A stretch of DNA of 12,065 bases from DATJPY01 sp035506135 (lineage in GTDB: Bacteria > Myxococcota_A > UBA9160 > PR03), in NCBI GenBank assembly GCA_035506135.1, contig DATJPY010000028.1, positions 1 through 12,065 of the forward strand, read 5' to 3'. Made by a program: the position numbers and the translations under genes. Under the pieces are notes generated by a model. That model ran no database searches. It was not told where the DNA came from and worked only from the letters and a program-made list of their open reading frames with translations. Below, piece by piece: positions 1 to 7,187 of the stretch (the stretch's first letter is position 1; every line of letters begins with the position of its first letter).

Positions 1-86
1 AGCAGGCCGTCGACGAGACCGAAGGCGAGCCCCCCGAAGGCGCCCGCCAGCCACCACCGACCTGCGAGAGGGCCCCGCGTCACCAC
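1..86 (-). CDS. Probable membrane protein, N-terminal fragment (cut by window edge)
   Basis: An open minus-strand frame begins with two tandem GTG codons (at 86 and 83) and stays open to the window edge. Its 28 visible residues read like the start of an inner-membrane protein: a short basic stretch (VVTRGPLAGR) followed by a Gly/Ala/Leu-rich hydrophobic run containing WWLAGAFGGLAFGLVDGL, which would make a first transmembrane helix. The frame diverges from the GT39-like gene at 193, so the roughly 100 bp between them could hold back-to-back promoters. No family can be assigned from this little sequence. The upstream ribosome site is weak (AAGAG-like), so both the start and the reality of the gene are uncertain; a chance frame in GC-rich DNA is the alternative. 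Confidence 0.4.
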   Translation of the reverse strand, partial: MVTRGPLAGRWWLAGAFGGLAFGLVDGL

Positions 87-192
87 ACGCTCTTGCGGAG
101 GCGCACCATAGCCAAGCGGGTCCCCGACCGCCCCGGAATCCAGCTCCGCGCCCGCCGGCCTTCATCTGACATTCACGTATCCTCCGGCCCCG

Positions 193-1695
193 ATGTCGAC
201 TCGCCTGCTCCTGGTCGCGGTGCTCCTGATCGGCGTCGTGGCGCGTTTCGCCACAGTCACGCGCCCCTACGACGAGCGTTCCCTCGCGGCCTGGCGAGAA
301 GCCGACTACCTCTCGATCGCGCGGTCCTTCGACCGCGAAGGCCTCGATCCGCTTCATCCGCGGGTCGACTGGCGCGAAGACACCCCCGGATATGCCGAGA
401 TGGAGCTCCCGGTGCTGCCGTGGCTGGCCGCCTTGCTCTATCGGCTCTTCGGACCCCATGAGCAGATCCTGAGGTTGCTCTCGGCGCTGTCTGCCGCTCT
501 CGCCCTGGTGCTCTTCGCGCGCCTGGCGGCCCGGGTCGTGCCACCCCCAGGTGCCCTGCTCGCGACCGCAGCGTTCGCGGCGAATCCCCTGCTCCTGCAC
601 TTTGCGGGCTCGATCCAGCCGGATCCCCTCATGGTGCTGCTCACGATCCTGGCGATGGATTCGCTCTGGCGCTGGGTCGAGGGGGCCCCCGATGGCGCGC
701 TGGTCGGGGCGGGCGCCTGGGCCGGCGCGGCGATCCTCGCCAAGGGGTTCGGCTTCTTCCTGGGGTTCGCGTTCGCCTTCCTGATCCTGCGGAAGCGGGG
801 GATTCGGGCCCTCGCGGACCCCGCGGTCTGGCTCGCGGGCGCGCTCGCCGTCGTGCCGGCCTTCGCGTGGTACGCGTGGGCGCATCATCTCTACGTCACC
901 ACCGGCCTCTCGCTCGGCGTCACGAACGAGCACCACTGGATCAGCTGGGCACTTCTTCGCGCACCCCGCGAGCCGCTGCTCGGCAACCTTCGGAGCGAGG
1001 GGCTCAACGTCTTCGTCGCGCTCGGGATCCCGCTCGCCGCCTGCGCGTTCCTCCAGCCCTGGCGGCGCATCGAGCCGGCCGTCGTCTGGTATCTGGCAGC
1101 GGCAGTCGCCTACGTCCTCACCGCGAACACGTCCGGGACGGACTGGGCCCTCTACTACCACAGCATCTCGGTGCCGCCGGCCTGCCTGCTCGCGGGCTTC
1201 GGCCTCGCGGGTCTCTTCGCGCGCGCACGGGAAGAACCCGCGATCCGCGCCGGCGCGATGCGCGGCGTGGGCATCGCGCTCGGCGTCGCGCTCGTCGCCT
1301 ACGGTGGCTTCCGGACCACGCGGCTCGCCTACTGGCGCGACGCGCTGCAGACCGAGGAGAAGGAGCTCTACCGCTGCTCGCGCGAGCTCGCGCCCCGCGT
1401 GCCGCCCGACGGCAAGATCGTCGTGCGCGGCGGTCCCTCGCACAAGGCGTACGGACACGAGACGGCCTGGAACGAGTCGCTCGCGTTCGCCTGGATGGAC
1501 CGCAAGGGATTCAACTACCCGCGCGACGCGTACAGCCTGGCGACGCTGGACCGGATCGCGGCGCGCGGCGGGCGCTACTGGCTGGCGGAGCCCCCGGACC
1601 TGCTCGATCCGGCGCTGCGCGCCGAGGTGGAGGAGCGCTACCGCGAGCTCGGACGCTGCGACGGCTACGTGCTCTACGACCTGGCGCCGCGCTGA
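193..1695 (+). CDS. Polytopic GT39/ArnT-like glycosyltransferase
   Basis: This is a 500-aa integral membrane protein of the GT-C type (ArnT/PMT, dolichyl-phosphate-mannose transferase-like). Enzymes of this family take a sugar from a polyprenyl-phosphate carrier and transfer it on the periplasmic side. Visible support: a first helix at about residues 3-20, then a loop with the acidic pair Asp27-Glu28 (RPYDERS) where family members carry their catalytic acidic residues. The PxLPWLAALLYRLFG segment (about 73-87), the QPD motif (142-144) after a helix, and ILAKG (181-185) are all typical. Further hydrophobic segments follow to about residue 345, and a soluble C-terminal tail of about 130 aa lies beyond residue 370. 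The ATG at 193 is chosen because it directly precedes helix 1; no clear Shine-Dalgarno site is seen. The gene stands alone on its strand and converges on the GMC gene. The acceptor and donor are unknown; the nearby lipid-sugar genes make a link plausible. Confidence 0.82.
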   Translation: MSTRLLLVAVLLIGVVARFATVTRPYDERSLAAWREADYLSIARSFDREGLDPLHPRVDWREDTPGYAEMELPVLPWLAALLYRLFGPHEQILRLLSALSAALALVLFARLAARVVPPPGALLATAAFAANPLLLHFAGSIQPDPLMVLLTILAMDSLWRWVEGAPDGALVGAGAWAGAAILAKGFGFFLGFAFAFLILRKRGIRALADPAVWLAGALAVVPAFAWYAWAHHLYVTTGLSLGVTNEHHWISWALLRAPREPLLGNLRSEGLNVFVALGIPLAACAFLQPWRRIEPAVVWYLAAAVAYVLTANTSGTDWALYYHSISVPPACLLAGFGLAGLFARAREEPAIRAGAMRGVGIALGVALVAYGGFRTTRLAYWRDALQTEEKELYRCSRELAPRVPPDGKIVVRGGPSHKAYGHETAWNESLAFAWMDRKGFNYPRDAYSLATLDRIAARGGRYWLAEPPDLLDPALRAEVEERYRELGRCDGYVLYDLAPR

Positions 1696-1702
1696 TCGGG
1701 GC

Positions 1703-3265
1703 TCAGCCGCCCGAGAGATGGTCGCCGAGGCGCAGCGCCAGCGCCGTCAGCGTGAGCGTCGGGTTGGCGCATCCGCCCGTGGTCCAGACGCCCGTCGTGC
1801 ACAGGTAGAGGTTCGGCACGTCGTGCGTGCGCAGGTTGCGGTCGACGACGCTGCGCGCGGCATCGTTGCCCATTCGCACCGTGCCGAGGTGGTGGCCGGG
1901 CCACCAGTTGACCTTCGAGCCCTCGGCGTTGCGGGCGCCCGCCTCGATCAGGACCTCGGCCATCACCTGGCGCGCCCGCTCGAGCCCGCGCTGCGTGTAC
2001 CCGTCGAAGTCGTAGGTGATGAGCGGGACGGGCGATCCGAAGTAGTCGACCTCGTGCGGGTCGAGGCGGATGCGGTTGCGCGGATCGGGGAGCTGGTCGA
2101 CGCCCGCGCTCAGGCTCGCGGTGTGCCCGAAGTCGGTCTCGATGCGGGAGAGCAGGGCGTCGCCCCACAGGCCGGCGGTCTCGGCGATCTCGGCGGGACG
2201 ATCGCCTCCGGTGTTGTTCACGTTCCACAGGAAGGCGGCGGTCTCGGCGCGCGTCCCGGTGGCGTAGAACTGGAACGACTCGGAGCTCTCGAAGATCACG
2301 CGGAACGGGTCGAGCCGCTGCTCGAAGGTGCCCGTCGTGTTGGCGACCGGGTGGTTCATCAGGTGGCGGCCGAGGACGCCGCTTCGGTTGGCGAGGCCGT
2401 CCGGGAAGCGCGCGCTCGCCGAGAGGAGGAGGAGCCGCGGCGTCTCGATCCCGCCGCTCGAGACCACGAACACGTCCGCCTCCTGCGCGTGCTCGACCCG
2501 GTCGAGCCCCGCGTAGACGACGCGCGCAACTCGGCCCGACGCATCGAGCTCGAGGCGGAGGGCGGTGCAGTCGGTGAGGAACCGCACCCGCCCGGTCTGC
2601 TCCGCCGGCAGCGCGTGGGTGCGGTCGAAGGTCGCCTTGGCGCCGCTCGGGCACACCATGCAGAAGGCGCAGCCCAGGCACTCGCTGCGGCCGCCGTATC
2701 CGACCGAGTTCCGAGCCTGGGGCGTGTGGTGCAGGTCGTAGCCGAGCCGGTCGGTCGCCTTCTTGATCAGCTTGTCGGCCAGGCTGAAGGGAATCGGCGG
2801 CATCGGGTAGGGCGTGCTGCGGTGTCCCGCGAAGGGATTGTCGTCGGTGCCCGCGATGCCGATCTCGACCTCGGCCTGCGCGTAGTAGGGCTCGAGCTCG
2901 TCGTACGAGATCGGCCAGTCCTCGGCGACGCCGAAGCGCGAGCGCATGCGGAAGTCGTCCGGCAGCATGCGCGGCGTGTTGCCGAGCCAGAAGAGCGTCG
3001 TCCCGCCGAGCCCCCGGCTGCGCTCGTAGTTGAGCGGCAGGTTCACCTTGCCGTCGTTGCGGTAGGCCTCGATCGATGCCTCCGGGAGCCGGTACGGGTT
3101 GCCGAGGTCCCGACCGCTCCGGTACTGGAGGAAGAACCGCTCCTTCTGCTCCTCGGTGTAGCGGGGTCCGGACTCGATGACCGTGACGCGCTGACCGCGG
3201 CGGGCGAGCCGCAGTGCGAGGGCGCAGCCGGCGGCACCGGCCCCGACGATGCAGAACTCCGACAA
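1703..3265 (-). CDS. GMC-family FAD-dependent dehydrogenase (large subunit)
   Basis: This 520-aa flavoprotein of the GMC family oxidises an alcohol or sugar substrate using FAD. The N-terminal dinucleotide-binding motif GAGAAG (residues 8-13) is followed by the acidic residue at the end of strand 2 (VIESGP, Glu31). The GMC signature SRGLGGTTLFW lies at 83-93, and a second conserved block (SSGGIETPRLL) at 269-279. The C-terminal active-site region has His458/His459 in HHLGTVRMG and Asn501 in CANPTLT. Four cysteines at 196, 199, 202 and 205 (CLGCAFCMVC) suggest an iron-sulfur cluster, as in gluconate/FAD-glucose dehydrogenase large subunits. The start is TTG, one base after the small-subunit stop (TGACTTG). 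It is preferred because the FAD motif begins only a few residues later. There is no signal peptide of its own, so export would rely on the Tat-signal partner. The substrate cannot be inferred; no cytochrome c subunit is adjacent. Confidence 0.9.
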   Translation of the reverse strand: MSEFCIVGAGAAGCALALRLARRGQRVTVIESGPRYTEEQKERFFLQYRSGRDLGNPYRLPEASIEAYRNDGKVNLPLNYERSRGLGGTTLFWLGNTPRMLPDDFRMRSRFGVAEDWPISYDELEPYYAQAEVEIGIAGTDDNPFAGHRSTPYPMPPIPFSLADKLIKKATDRLGYDLHHTPQARNSVGYGGRSECLGCAFCMVCPSGAKATFDRTHALPAEQTGRVRFLTDCTALRLELDASGRVARVVYAGLDRVEHAQEADVFVVSSGGIETPRLLLLSASARFPDGLANRSGVLGRHLMNHPVANTTGTFEQRLDPFRVIFESSESFQFYATGTRAETAAFLWNVNNTGGDRPAEIAETAGLWGDALLSRIETDFGHTASLSAGVDQLPDPRNRIRLDPHEVDYFGSPVPLITYDFDGYTQRGLERARQVMAEVLIEAGARNAEGSKVNWWPGHHLGTVRMGNDAARSVVDRNLRTHDVPNLYLCTTGVWTTGGCANPTLTLTALALRLGDHLSGG

Positions 3266-3266
3266 G

Positions 3267-3944
3267 TCAGGACCCGACCGGAAGCTGCGCCGGCTGCTGG
3301 AACTCGGCGAGCCCTACGCAGTCGCCGGGCGGGTTCGGATAGCCGACCAGGCGCCAGCCCAGCGCGCTCGCATAGAAGCCCACCATCAGGCCGCGGGCCG
3401 CGAAGCGGAACAGGCGCCAGACGTCACGGCCGTCCGAGAGGACGTAGCGGAGTCCCCGCCCGACCGGCCCGGAGCGCACCATGCCGCCCACCACGTCGTC
3501 GACGAGCTCGCGCCGCTCGTTCAGGCCGAGGGAGGCGAACTCGCGGCCGTATCGACTCCGGCTGCGCGCGTCGAGAAGCGCTACGGCCCGCTCGAACTCG
3601 AGCCGATACCCCGGAACGTCCCGCGAGAGCTCGCGGGCGAAGTCCGAGCTTGCGGAGAGCGCTTCCTCGTTCTCGGCGTAGCGAGAGGGTACGAGGACCG
3701 CGGCGAGCGCTCGAAGCGCCGCGATCTGCTCGGCCGACAGGTCCCCGACGCCGCTCGATGCGTCGAGATCGATGGCGAGCCAACGCCGCAGGCGGGGGCT
3801 GTCCTTGATGCCGTCCTCGAGGGCTCGGAGATCGATCCAGCGGCTGCGGATCAGGGTGCCCACCGCGAGAAGGGAGGCCAGGCCCGCCAGGGCGACGAGA
3901 AAGAGCCGCCGCGAGACGCCCCGACGCGCCGAATCCGGCTGCAT
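3267..3944 (-). CDS. Tat-signal small subunit, gluconate 2-dehydrogenase subunit 3 type
   Basis: This 225-aa protein is upstream of and co-oriented with the GMC dehydrogenase. A twin-arginine signal is visible: SRRLFLVALAG at residues 11-21 fits SRRxFL and is followed by a hydrophobic stretch to about 28. The mature part is largely helical, with the pattern of the gluconate-2-dehydrogenase subunit 3 family: LSAEQIAALRALAAVLVPS (about 69-87), an Arg/Glu-rich middle, and the closing segment GWRLVGYPNPPG near the C-terminus. In characterised relatives this small (gamma) subunit carries the Tat signal for the whole complex, so the signal-less flavoprotein is exported by hitch-hiking. The adjacent genes here fit that model. 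No AxA cleavage site is obvious, so it may stay membrane-anchored. The ATG at 3944 is the first good start; no strong Shine-Dalgarno site precedes it. Family assignment rests on pattern and neighbourhood. Confidence 0.75.
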   Translation of the reverse strand: MQPDSARRGVSRRLFLVALAGLASLLAVGTLIRSRWIDLRALEDGIKDSPRLRRWLAIDLDASSGVGDLSAEQIAALRALAAVLVPSRYAENEEALSASSDFARELSRDVPGYRLEFERAVALLDARSRSRYGREFASLGLNERRELVDDVVGGMVRSGPVGRGLRYVLSDGRDVWRLFRFAARGLMVGFYASALGWRLVGYPNPPGDCVGLAEFQQPAQLPVGS

Positions 3945-4034
3945 GGGCCGGTACCGTACGAACTACGCGGTCTCGGCGCCAACGAAAGGTGAAGCCACGA
4001 GCCCGGTCGCGGCGACTCACAGGGCCGGACGGCG

Positions 4035-4056
4035 CGAGCCGCGACCCGCGGACTCG
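4035..4056. repeat. GC-rich hairpin in the divergent region
   Basis: The arms CGAG-CCGCG (4035-4043) and CGCGG-a-CTCG (4047-4056) pair around a 3-nt loop (ACC), giving nine base pairs with a single bulged A. No run of T follows on either strand, so it is not a standard intrinsic terminator. A second dyad, GGAGTC (4062-4067) with GACTCC (4078-4083) around a 10-nt loop, lies directly after it. Dyads of this size occur by chance in very GC-rich DNA. Confidence 0.3.
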
Positions 4057-4106
4057 TGAGCGGAGTCACAGCGAAGCGACTCCAATCGGTGGCAATCTGC
4101 GGGCGG

Positions 4107-4136
4107 GTGATAGGGCCGTGATGGGACGTGATGGGG
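4107..4136 (+). repeat. Three helically spaced GTGATrGGG near-repeats
   Basis: GTGATAGGG (4107-4115), GTGATGGGA (4118-4126) and GTGATGGGG (4128-4136) are three copies of one 9-bp pattern with starts 11 and 10 bp apart. This places them on the same face of the helix, as for an array of regulator binding sites upstream of the glycan operon. A related but degraded continuation (ACGAGGGTCGTGGG) follows. No known operator is recognised. Confidence 0.35.
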
Positions 4137-4146
4137 TCACGAGGGT

Positions 4147-4159
4147 CGTGGGCCCCACG
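4147..4159. repeat. 13-bp palindrome CGTGGG-C-CCCACG
   Basis: This is a perfect inverted repeat of 6-bp arms around one central base, immediately downstream of the triple near-repeat. It could be a dimeric regulator site; no family is assigned and chance occurrence is possible. Confidence 0.25.
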
Positions 4160-4182
4160 GGGATCGAGGGCAAAACCCCATT

Positions 4183-4195
4183 TCGCACGATGCGA
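4183..4195. repeat. Inverted repeat TCGCA-cga-TGCGA
   Basis: Two perfect 5-bp arms around a 3-bp spacer overlap the weak candidate -35 element at 4182-4187, in the least GC-rich part of the intergenic region. This is a possible operator position for the downstream operon. It is short, and no known site is recognised. Confidence 0.25.
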
Positions 4196-4320
4196 CACTC
4201 GGTGTTATTCAGAGGCACTCACGACGGGGCGGATGGTGGCGGTCGGAGCTCGGGTCGTTCCGGCGGGTGGGTGCCTGCTGGAATCAGACCTCGGATCCGG
4301 ACCGCCGGCGGGTACTGCGC

Positions 4321-5454
4321 TTGAAGACGATCCTAACCCTGTTTGGAACGCGTCCCGAGGTGATCAAGCTCGCCCCGGTGATCCGGGCGCTCGAGCGCGG
4401 CGGGAGCGCGATGCGGACGGTCACCGTGGCGTCCTCCCAACATCGGGAGCTGCTGCACCCGTTCGCCGTGCGCCTCGGGGTGCGCATCGATCACGACCTC
4501 GACGTGATGACCCCGGGCCAGGTGCCGAGCGAGATCTGCGCGCGGGTGCTCTCGCGCCTCGACCCCCTGCTCGCGGCCGAGCGGCCCGACCTGCTGCTGG
4601 TCCAGGGCGACACCACGACCGCGCTCGCCGGCGCGCTGGCCGGCTTCCATCGCGGGGTGCCGGTCGGCCACGTCGAGGCCGGGCTCCGCAGCGGGGACGC
4701 GCGCAGCCCCTTCCCGGAGGAGATGAACCGGCGTCTGGTGACGCAGCTCGCGCACTACCACTTCGCCGCCACCGCCGACAACGTAGAGACGCTGCGCGCC
4801 GAGGGCGTCGCCGCCGACCGGATCGCGCTCACCGGCAACCCGGTGGTCGACGCGCTCCGACACATCCTCGCGTCCGAGGAGCCGTCGGCGCGGCTGCGCG
4901 AGGCGCTGGCGCCGCTCGCGGGCCTCCGCCTGATCGCGCTCACCACGCACCGGCGCGAGAGCTTCGGCGCGGTGATGGAGGGTCACCTCCGCGTGCTGCG
5001 GCGCTTCGTCGAGCGCAATCCGGACCTGGCGCTGGTCTTTCCGGTGCACCCGAACCCGGCGGTGCGCGAGGTCGCCGAGCGCGTCCTCGCCGGAGGCGAG
5101 CGGGTGCTGCGCCTCGAGCCCCTCGAGTATCCCGACTTCATCCACCTCCTGTCGCGCGCCTGGCTCGTGGTCTCGGACTCGGGCGGCGTGCAGGAAGAGG
5201 CGCCGACGCTCGGCAAGCCGCTGCTCGTGCTGCGCGAGAACACCGAGCGCCCCGAGGTGCTGCGCTGCGGCGTGGGCCGCCTGGTCGGGAACTCGGCGAG
5301 CCGGCTGGAGGCGCTGCTCGAGGAGGCCCGCAGCGACGCGGGCTGGGCCGAGCGGATCGCGCGCACGGCGAACCCCTTCGGCCAGGGCGACGCCGGCGAG
5401 CGCATTGCGCGCGCGATCGCGCGCCTGCTCAAGTGCGAGGAGACGGCGCCGTGA
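4321..5454 (+). CDS. wecB: UDP-N-acetylglucosamine 2-epimerase (non-hydrolysing), WecB family
   Basis: This 377-aa cytoplasmic enzyme interconverts UDP-GlcNAc and UDP-ManNAc, or a derivatised form as in WbpI. Family landmarks are complete: FGTRPE at residues 8-13, QGDTTT with Asp97, HVEAGLR with Glu119, FPEEMNR with Glu133, THRRE with His210, and the UDP-binding segment SDSGGVQEE (285-293). These match the catalytic Asp95/Glu117/Glu131/His213 set of E. coli WecB (376 aa), almost without length difference. The TTG at 4321 is chosen because MKTILTLFGTRPE is the usual N-terminus of the family. An upstream in-frame GTG at 4267 would add 18 unusual residues, and neither start has a strong ribosome site. 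It is first in the seven-gene operon, and its stop overlaps the next GTG. It could act on a 3-acetamido sugar made by the downstream genes rather than on plain UDP-GlcNAc. Confidence 0.93.
   Translation: MKTILTLFGTRPEVIKLAPVIRALERGGSAMRTVTVASSQHRELLHPFAVRLGVRIDHDLDVMTPGQVPSEICARVLSRLDPLLAAERPDLLLVQGDTTTALAGALAGFHRGVPVGHVEAGLRSGDARSPFPEEMNRRLVTQLAHYHFAATADNVETLRAEGVAADRIALTGNPVVDALRHILASEEPSARLREALAPLAGLRLIALTTHRRESFGAVMEGHLRVLRRFVERNPDLALVFPVHPNPAVREVAERVLAGGERVLRLEPLEYPDFIHLLSRAWLVVSDSGGVQEEAPTLGKPLLVLRENTERPEVLRCGVGRLVGNSASRLEALLEEARSDAGWAERIARTANPFGQGDAGERIARAIARLLKCEETAP
5438..5443 (+). promoter_or_regulatory. Ribosome binding site for the deacetylase-GT2 fusion
   Basis: AGGAGA lies 7 nt before the GTG at 5451, inside the end of the epimerase gene. 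It fixes the start of the fusion protein at the GTGA overlap, although the frame is open far upstream. Confidence 0.7.
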
Positions 5455-7187
5455 CCGCGCGCGACAGCAACGGCGCGGTGGCTCCGGCGGCGGGGCGCCG
5501 CCACCTGCTGACCGTGGCGGTCGAGGACTACTTCCAGACCATCGCCTTCCGCAACCTGATCGAGCCGCGCCACTGGTATCGCTTCGAGTCGCGCGTCGAG
5601 CTCAACACGCGGAAGGCGCTCGACCTGCTCGACGAGTTCGGCGTCAAGGCCACCTTCTTCGCGCTGGGCTGGGTGGCGGACCAGATGCCCGAGGTGATCC
5701 GCAGCATCGCCGATCGCGGGCACGAGGTCGCCAGCAAGGGCTACTACCACCGCACCATCCAGGAGATGACGCCGGGCGAGTTCCGCGAGGATCTGCTGCG
5801 CGCCCGCGAGGCGCTCGAGCGCGCGTCCGGCCAGCGCGTGGTGGGGCACCGCATGGCGCGCGGACGCCTGGGACCGTCGGACCTGTGGGCCCTCGACGTC
5901 CTCGCCGACCTCGGCTTCGCCTACGACTCGAGCTTCTATCCGCGCGGCCGCGAGATCGCCGAGGCCCCGTGGCGCCGCTTCCCGTTCGCGCACCGCCACG
6001 CGATCCGCGAGATCCGCGAGTTCCCGCTCGCCACCTTCGACGCCGGCGGCTGGCTCCTCCCGGTGGCCGGGGGCAACTACCTGCGCCAGCTCCCGCACGG
6101 GCTCATGCACCGCGCGCTCGATCACTGGCACCGCCGCTACCAGAGCCCGCTGGTGATGTACTTCCACGTCTGGGAGCTCGACGCGGACCTGCCCAAGATC
6201 ACGGCCGCGTCCTGGTTCACGCGCATGCGCCAGTACCGGAACCTGGAGCGCATGCCGTCGCTGCTCCGCTTCTACCTCTCGACCTGGAGCTTCGGGCCGA
6301 TCCGCGAGCACCTCGGCCTCGCCGCGGAGGCCGCTCCCGCCCCGCGCGCCGCCGCTCGAGACGCCGCGGCCACGGTGCGGCCGATCCAGGGCCGCACCGC
6401 GGTCACCGTGGTCGTCCCCTGCTTCAACGAAGAGAGCGTGCTGCCCTACCTCTCGAAGACGCTGGCGCGGATGGTCGCGGACCTCGGCAGCCTCTACGAC
6501 CTCCGCTTCGTCTTCGTCGACGACGGCAGCACCGATCGGACCTGGGAGGTGCTGACCGCGACCTTCGGGGCGCGGCCGGACTGCCGCCTGATCCAGCACG
6601 CGCGCAACGCGGGCGTGGCGGCCGCGATCCTGACCGGCATCCGCAACGCCGATACCGAGGTGGTGTGCTCGATCGACTGTGACTGCACCTACGATCCGCT
6701 GCAGCTCCGCGACCTGATCCCGATGCTGCAGGACGACGTCGCCCTGGTGACCGCGTCGCCGTACCACTCGTCGGGCCGCGTGCTCAACGTGCCGGCCTGG
6801 AGGCTCGCCCTGTCCAAGGGGCTCTCGGCCTTGTACCGCCGGGTTTTGCGGCAGAAGCTGCGCACCTACACCAGCTGCTTCCGCGTGTACCGGAGAAGTG
6901 CGGTGCACGATCTGCCGATCCGGGAGGCAGGCTTCCTCGGCGTGGCGGAGATGCTGGGCGTGCTGGACCTCCAGGGCAAGCGGATCGTGGAGCGCCCGGC
7001 GGTGCTCGAGGTGCGGCTGCTCGGGCACTCGAAGATGAAGCTCGCACGCACCGTGGCGGGGCACCTTCGCTTGCTCTCCCGCCTCGCCGCTGAGCGCTGG
7101 ATGCCCGGTCGGACCAGCCGGGACCGGATCGATGCGCTCGAGTCGAGCGCACCGGCCGGCCGCGACACGAGGGTGAACCCAGGATGA
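5451..7187 (+). CDS. Fusion: NodB-like polysaccharide deacetylase domain + GT2 (DPM1-like) glycosyltransferase
   Basis: This is a 578-aa two-domain protein without a signal peptide or membrane helix. Residues about 18-290 resemble the deacetylase of exosortase-linked exopolysaccharide clusters (VEDYFQ..., KATFFALGWVAD at 66-77, ALDVLADLGFAYDSS, FHVWELD with His239). An Ala/Pro-rich linker (about 291-316) follows. The GT2 domain has VVPCFNE (321-327), VDDGSTD (356-362) and the DxD motif DCD (409-411). It resembles the polyprenyl-phosphate sugar synthases of the DPM1/ArnC kind but lacks C-terminal helices. In the deacetylase domain the expected first Asp of DVED is Ala23, the metal-binding His of SHGxxH is Lys96 (SKGYYH), and the RAP motif reads RMA (134-136), so hydrolysis is doubtful. 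The GT2 probably loads a sugar onto a lipid carrier; what the first domain does is open. GTG start with a good AGGAGA site. Confidence 0.85.
   Translation: MTARDSNGAVAPAAGRRHLLTVAVEDYFQTIAFRNLIEPRHWYRFESRVELNTRKALDLLDEFGVKATFFALGWVADQMPEVIRSIADRGHEVASKGYYHRTIQEMTPGEFREDLLRAREALERASGQRVVGHRMARGRLGPSDLWALDVLADLGFAYDSSFYPRGREIAEAPWRRFPFAHRHAIREIREFPLATFDAGGWLLPVAGGNYLRQLPHGLMHRALDHWHRRYQSPLVMYFHVWELDADLPKITAASWFTRMRQYRNLERMPSLLRFYLSTWSFGPIREHLGLAAEAAPAPRAAARDAAATVRPIQGRTAVTVVVPCFNEESVLPYLSKTLARMVADLGSLYDLRFVFVDDGSTDRTWEVLTATFGARPDCRLIQHARNAGVAAAILTGIRNADTEVVCSIDCDCTYDPLQLRDLIPMLQDDVALVTASPYHSSGRVLNVPAWRLALSKGLSALYRRVLRQKLRTYTSCFRVYRRSAVHDLPIREAGFLGVAEMLGVLDLQGKRIVERPAVLEVRLLGHSKMKLARTVAGHLRLLSRLAAERWMPGRTSRDRIDALESSAPAGRDTRVNPG

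Larger units (their letters stand above)
3945..4320. promoter_or_regulatory. Divergent intergenic region between the GMC unit and the glycan operon
   Basis: No convincing gene is seen in these 376 bases; open frames here have low-complexity Arg/Gly-rich translations without recognisable motifs. Since both flanking units point away from it, it should hold both promoters. The least GC-rich stretch (about 4165-4215) is the best place for the operon promoter: TTCGCA at 4182-4187 lies 17 bp upstream of TTATTC at 4205-4210, but this match to sigma-70 boxes is poor. Several short dyads and a triple near-repeat lie between 4035 and 4195 and are listed separately. If transcription starts near 4215, the operon leader is about 100 nt long. 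Confidence 0.5.

Noticed and set aside
1690..1710. A bidirectional terminator expected between the convergent glycosyltransferase and GMC genes.
   Set aside because: Only 7 bp separate the stop codons and no hairpin with a T-run is visible; termination must occur inside the opposing genes or by Rho.
1304..3808. A very long plus-strand open frame (about 830 codons) running through the glycosyltransferase end and antisense to the GMC and small-subunit genes.
   Set aside because: Its translation is Arg/Ala/Pro-rich with no motifs and it lies opposite two genes with complete family signatures; it is a GC-rich shadow frame.
4090..4104. Possible sigma-54 promoter (TGGCA with GG-N10-GC spacing), attractive because exosortase-type exopolysaccharide clusters often use such regulators.
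   Set aside because: The -12 part reads GGGC instead of TTGC, and GG-N10-GC is frequent by chance in DNA this GC-rich.
4160..4215. Resemblance of GAGGGCAAAACC to part of a cyclic-di-GMP riboswitch.
   Set aside because: The second conserved element (GACGCAAAGC-like) and the tetraloop/receptor are absent, so the fold cannot be supported.
4128..5450. Upstream extension of the deacetylase-GT2 frame across the whole epimerase gene.
   Set aside because: The extension is Arg/Pro/Ala-rich and out of frame with the well-supported epimerase; the GTG at 5451 has a good AGGAGA site and family homology begins just after it.
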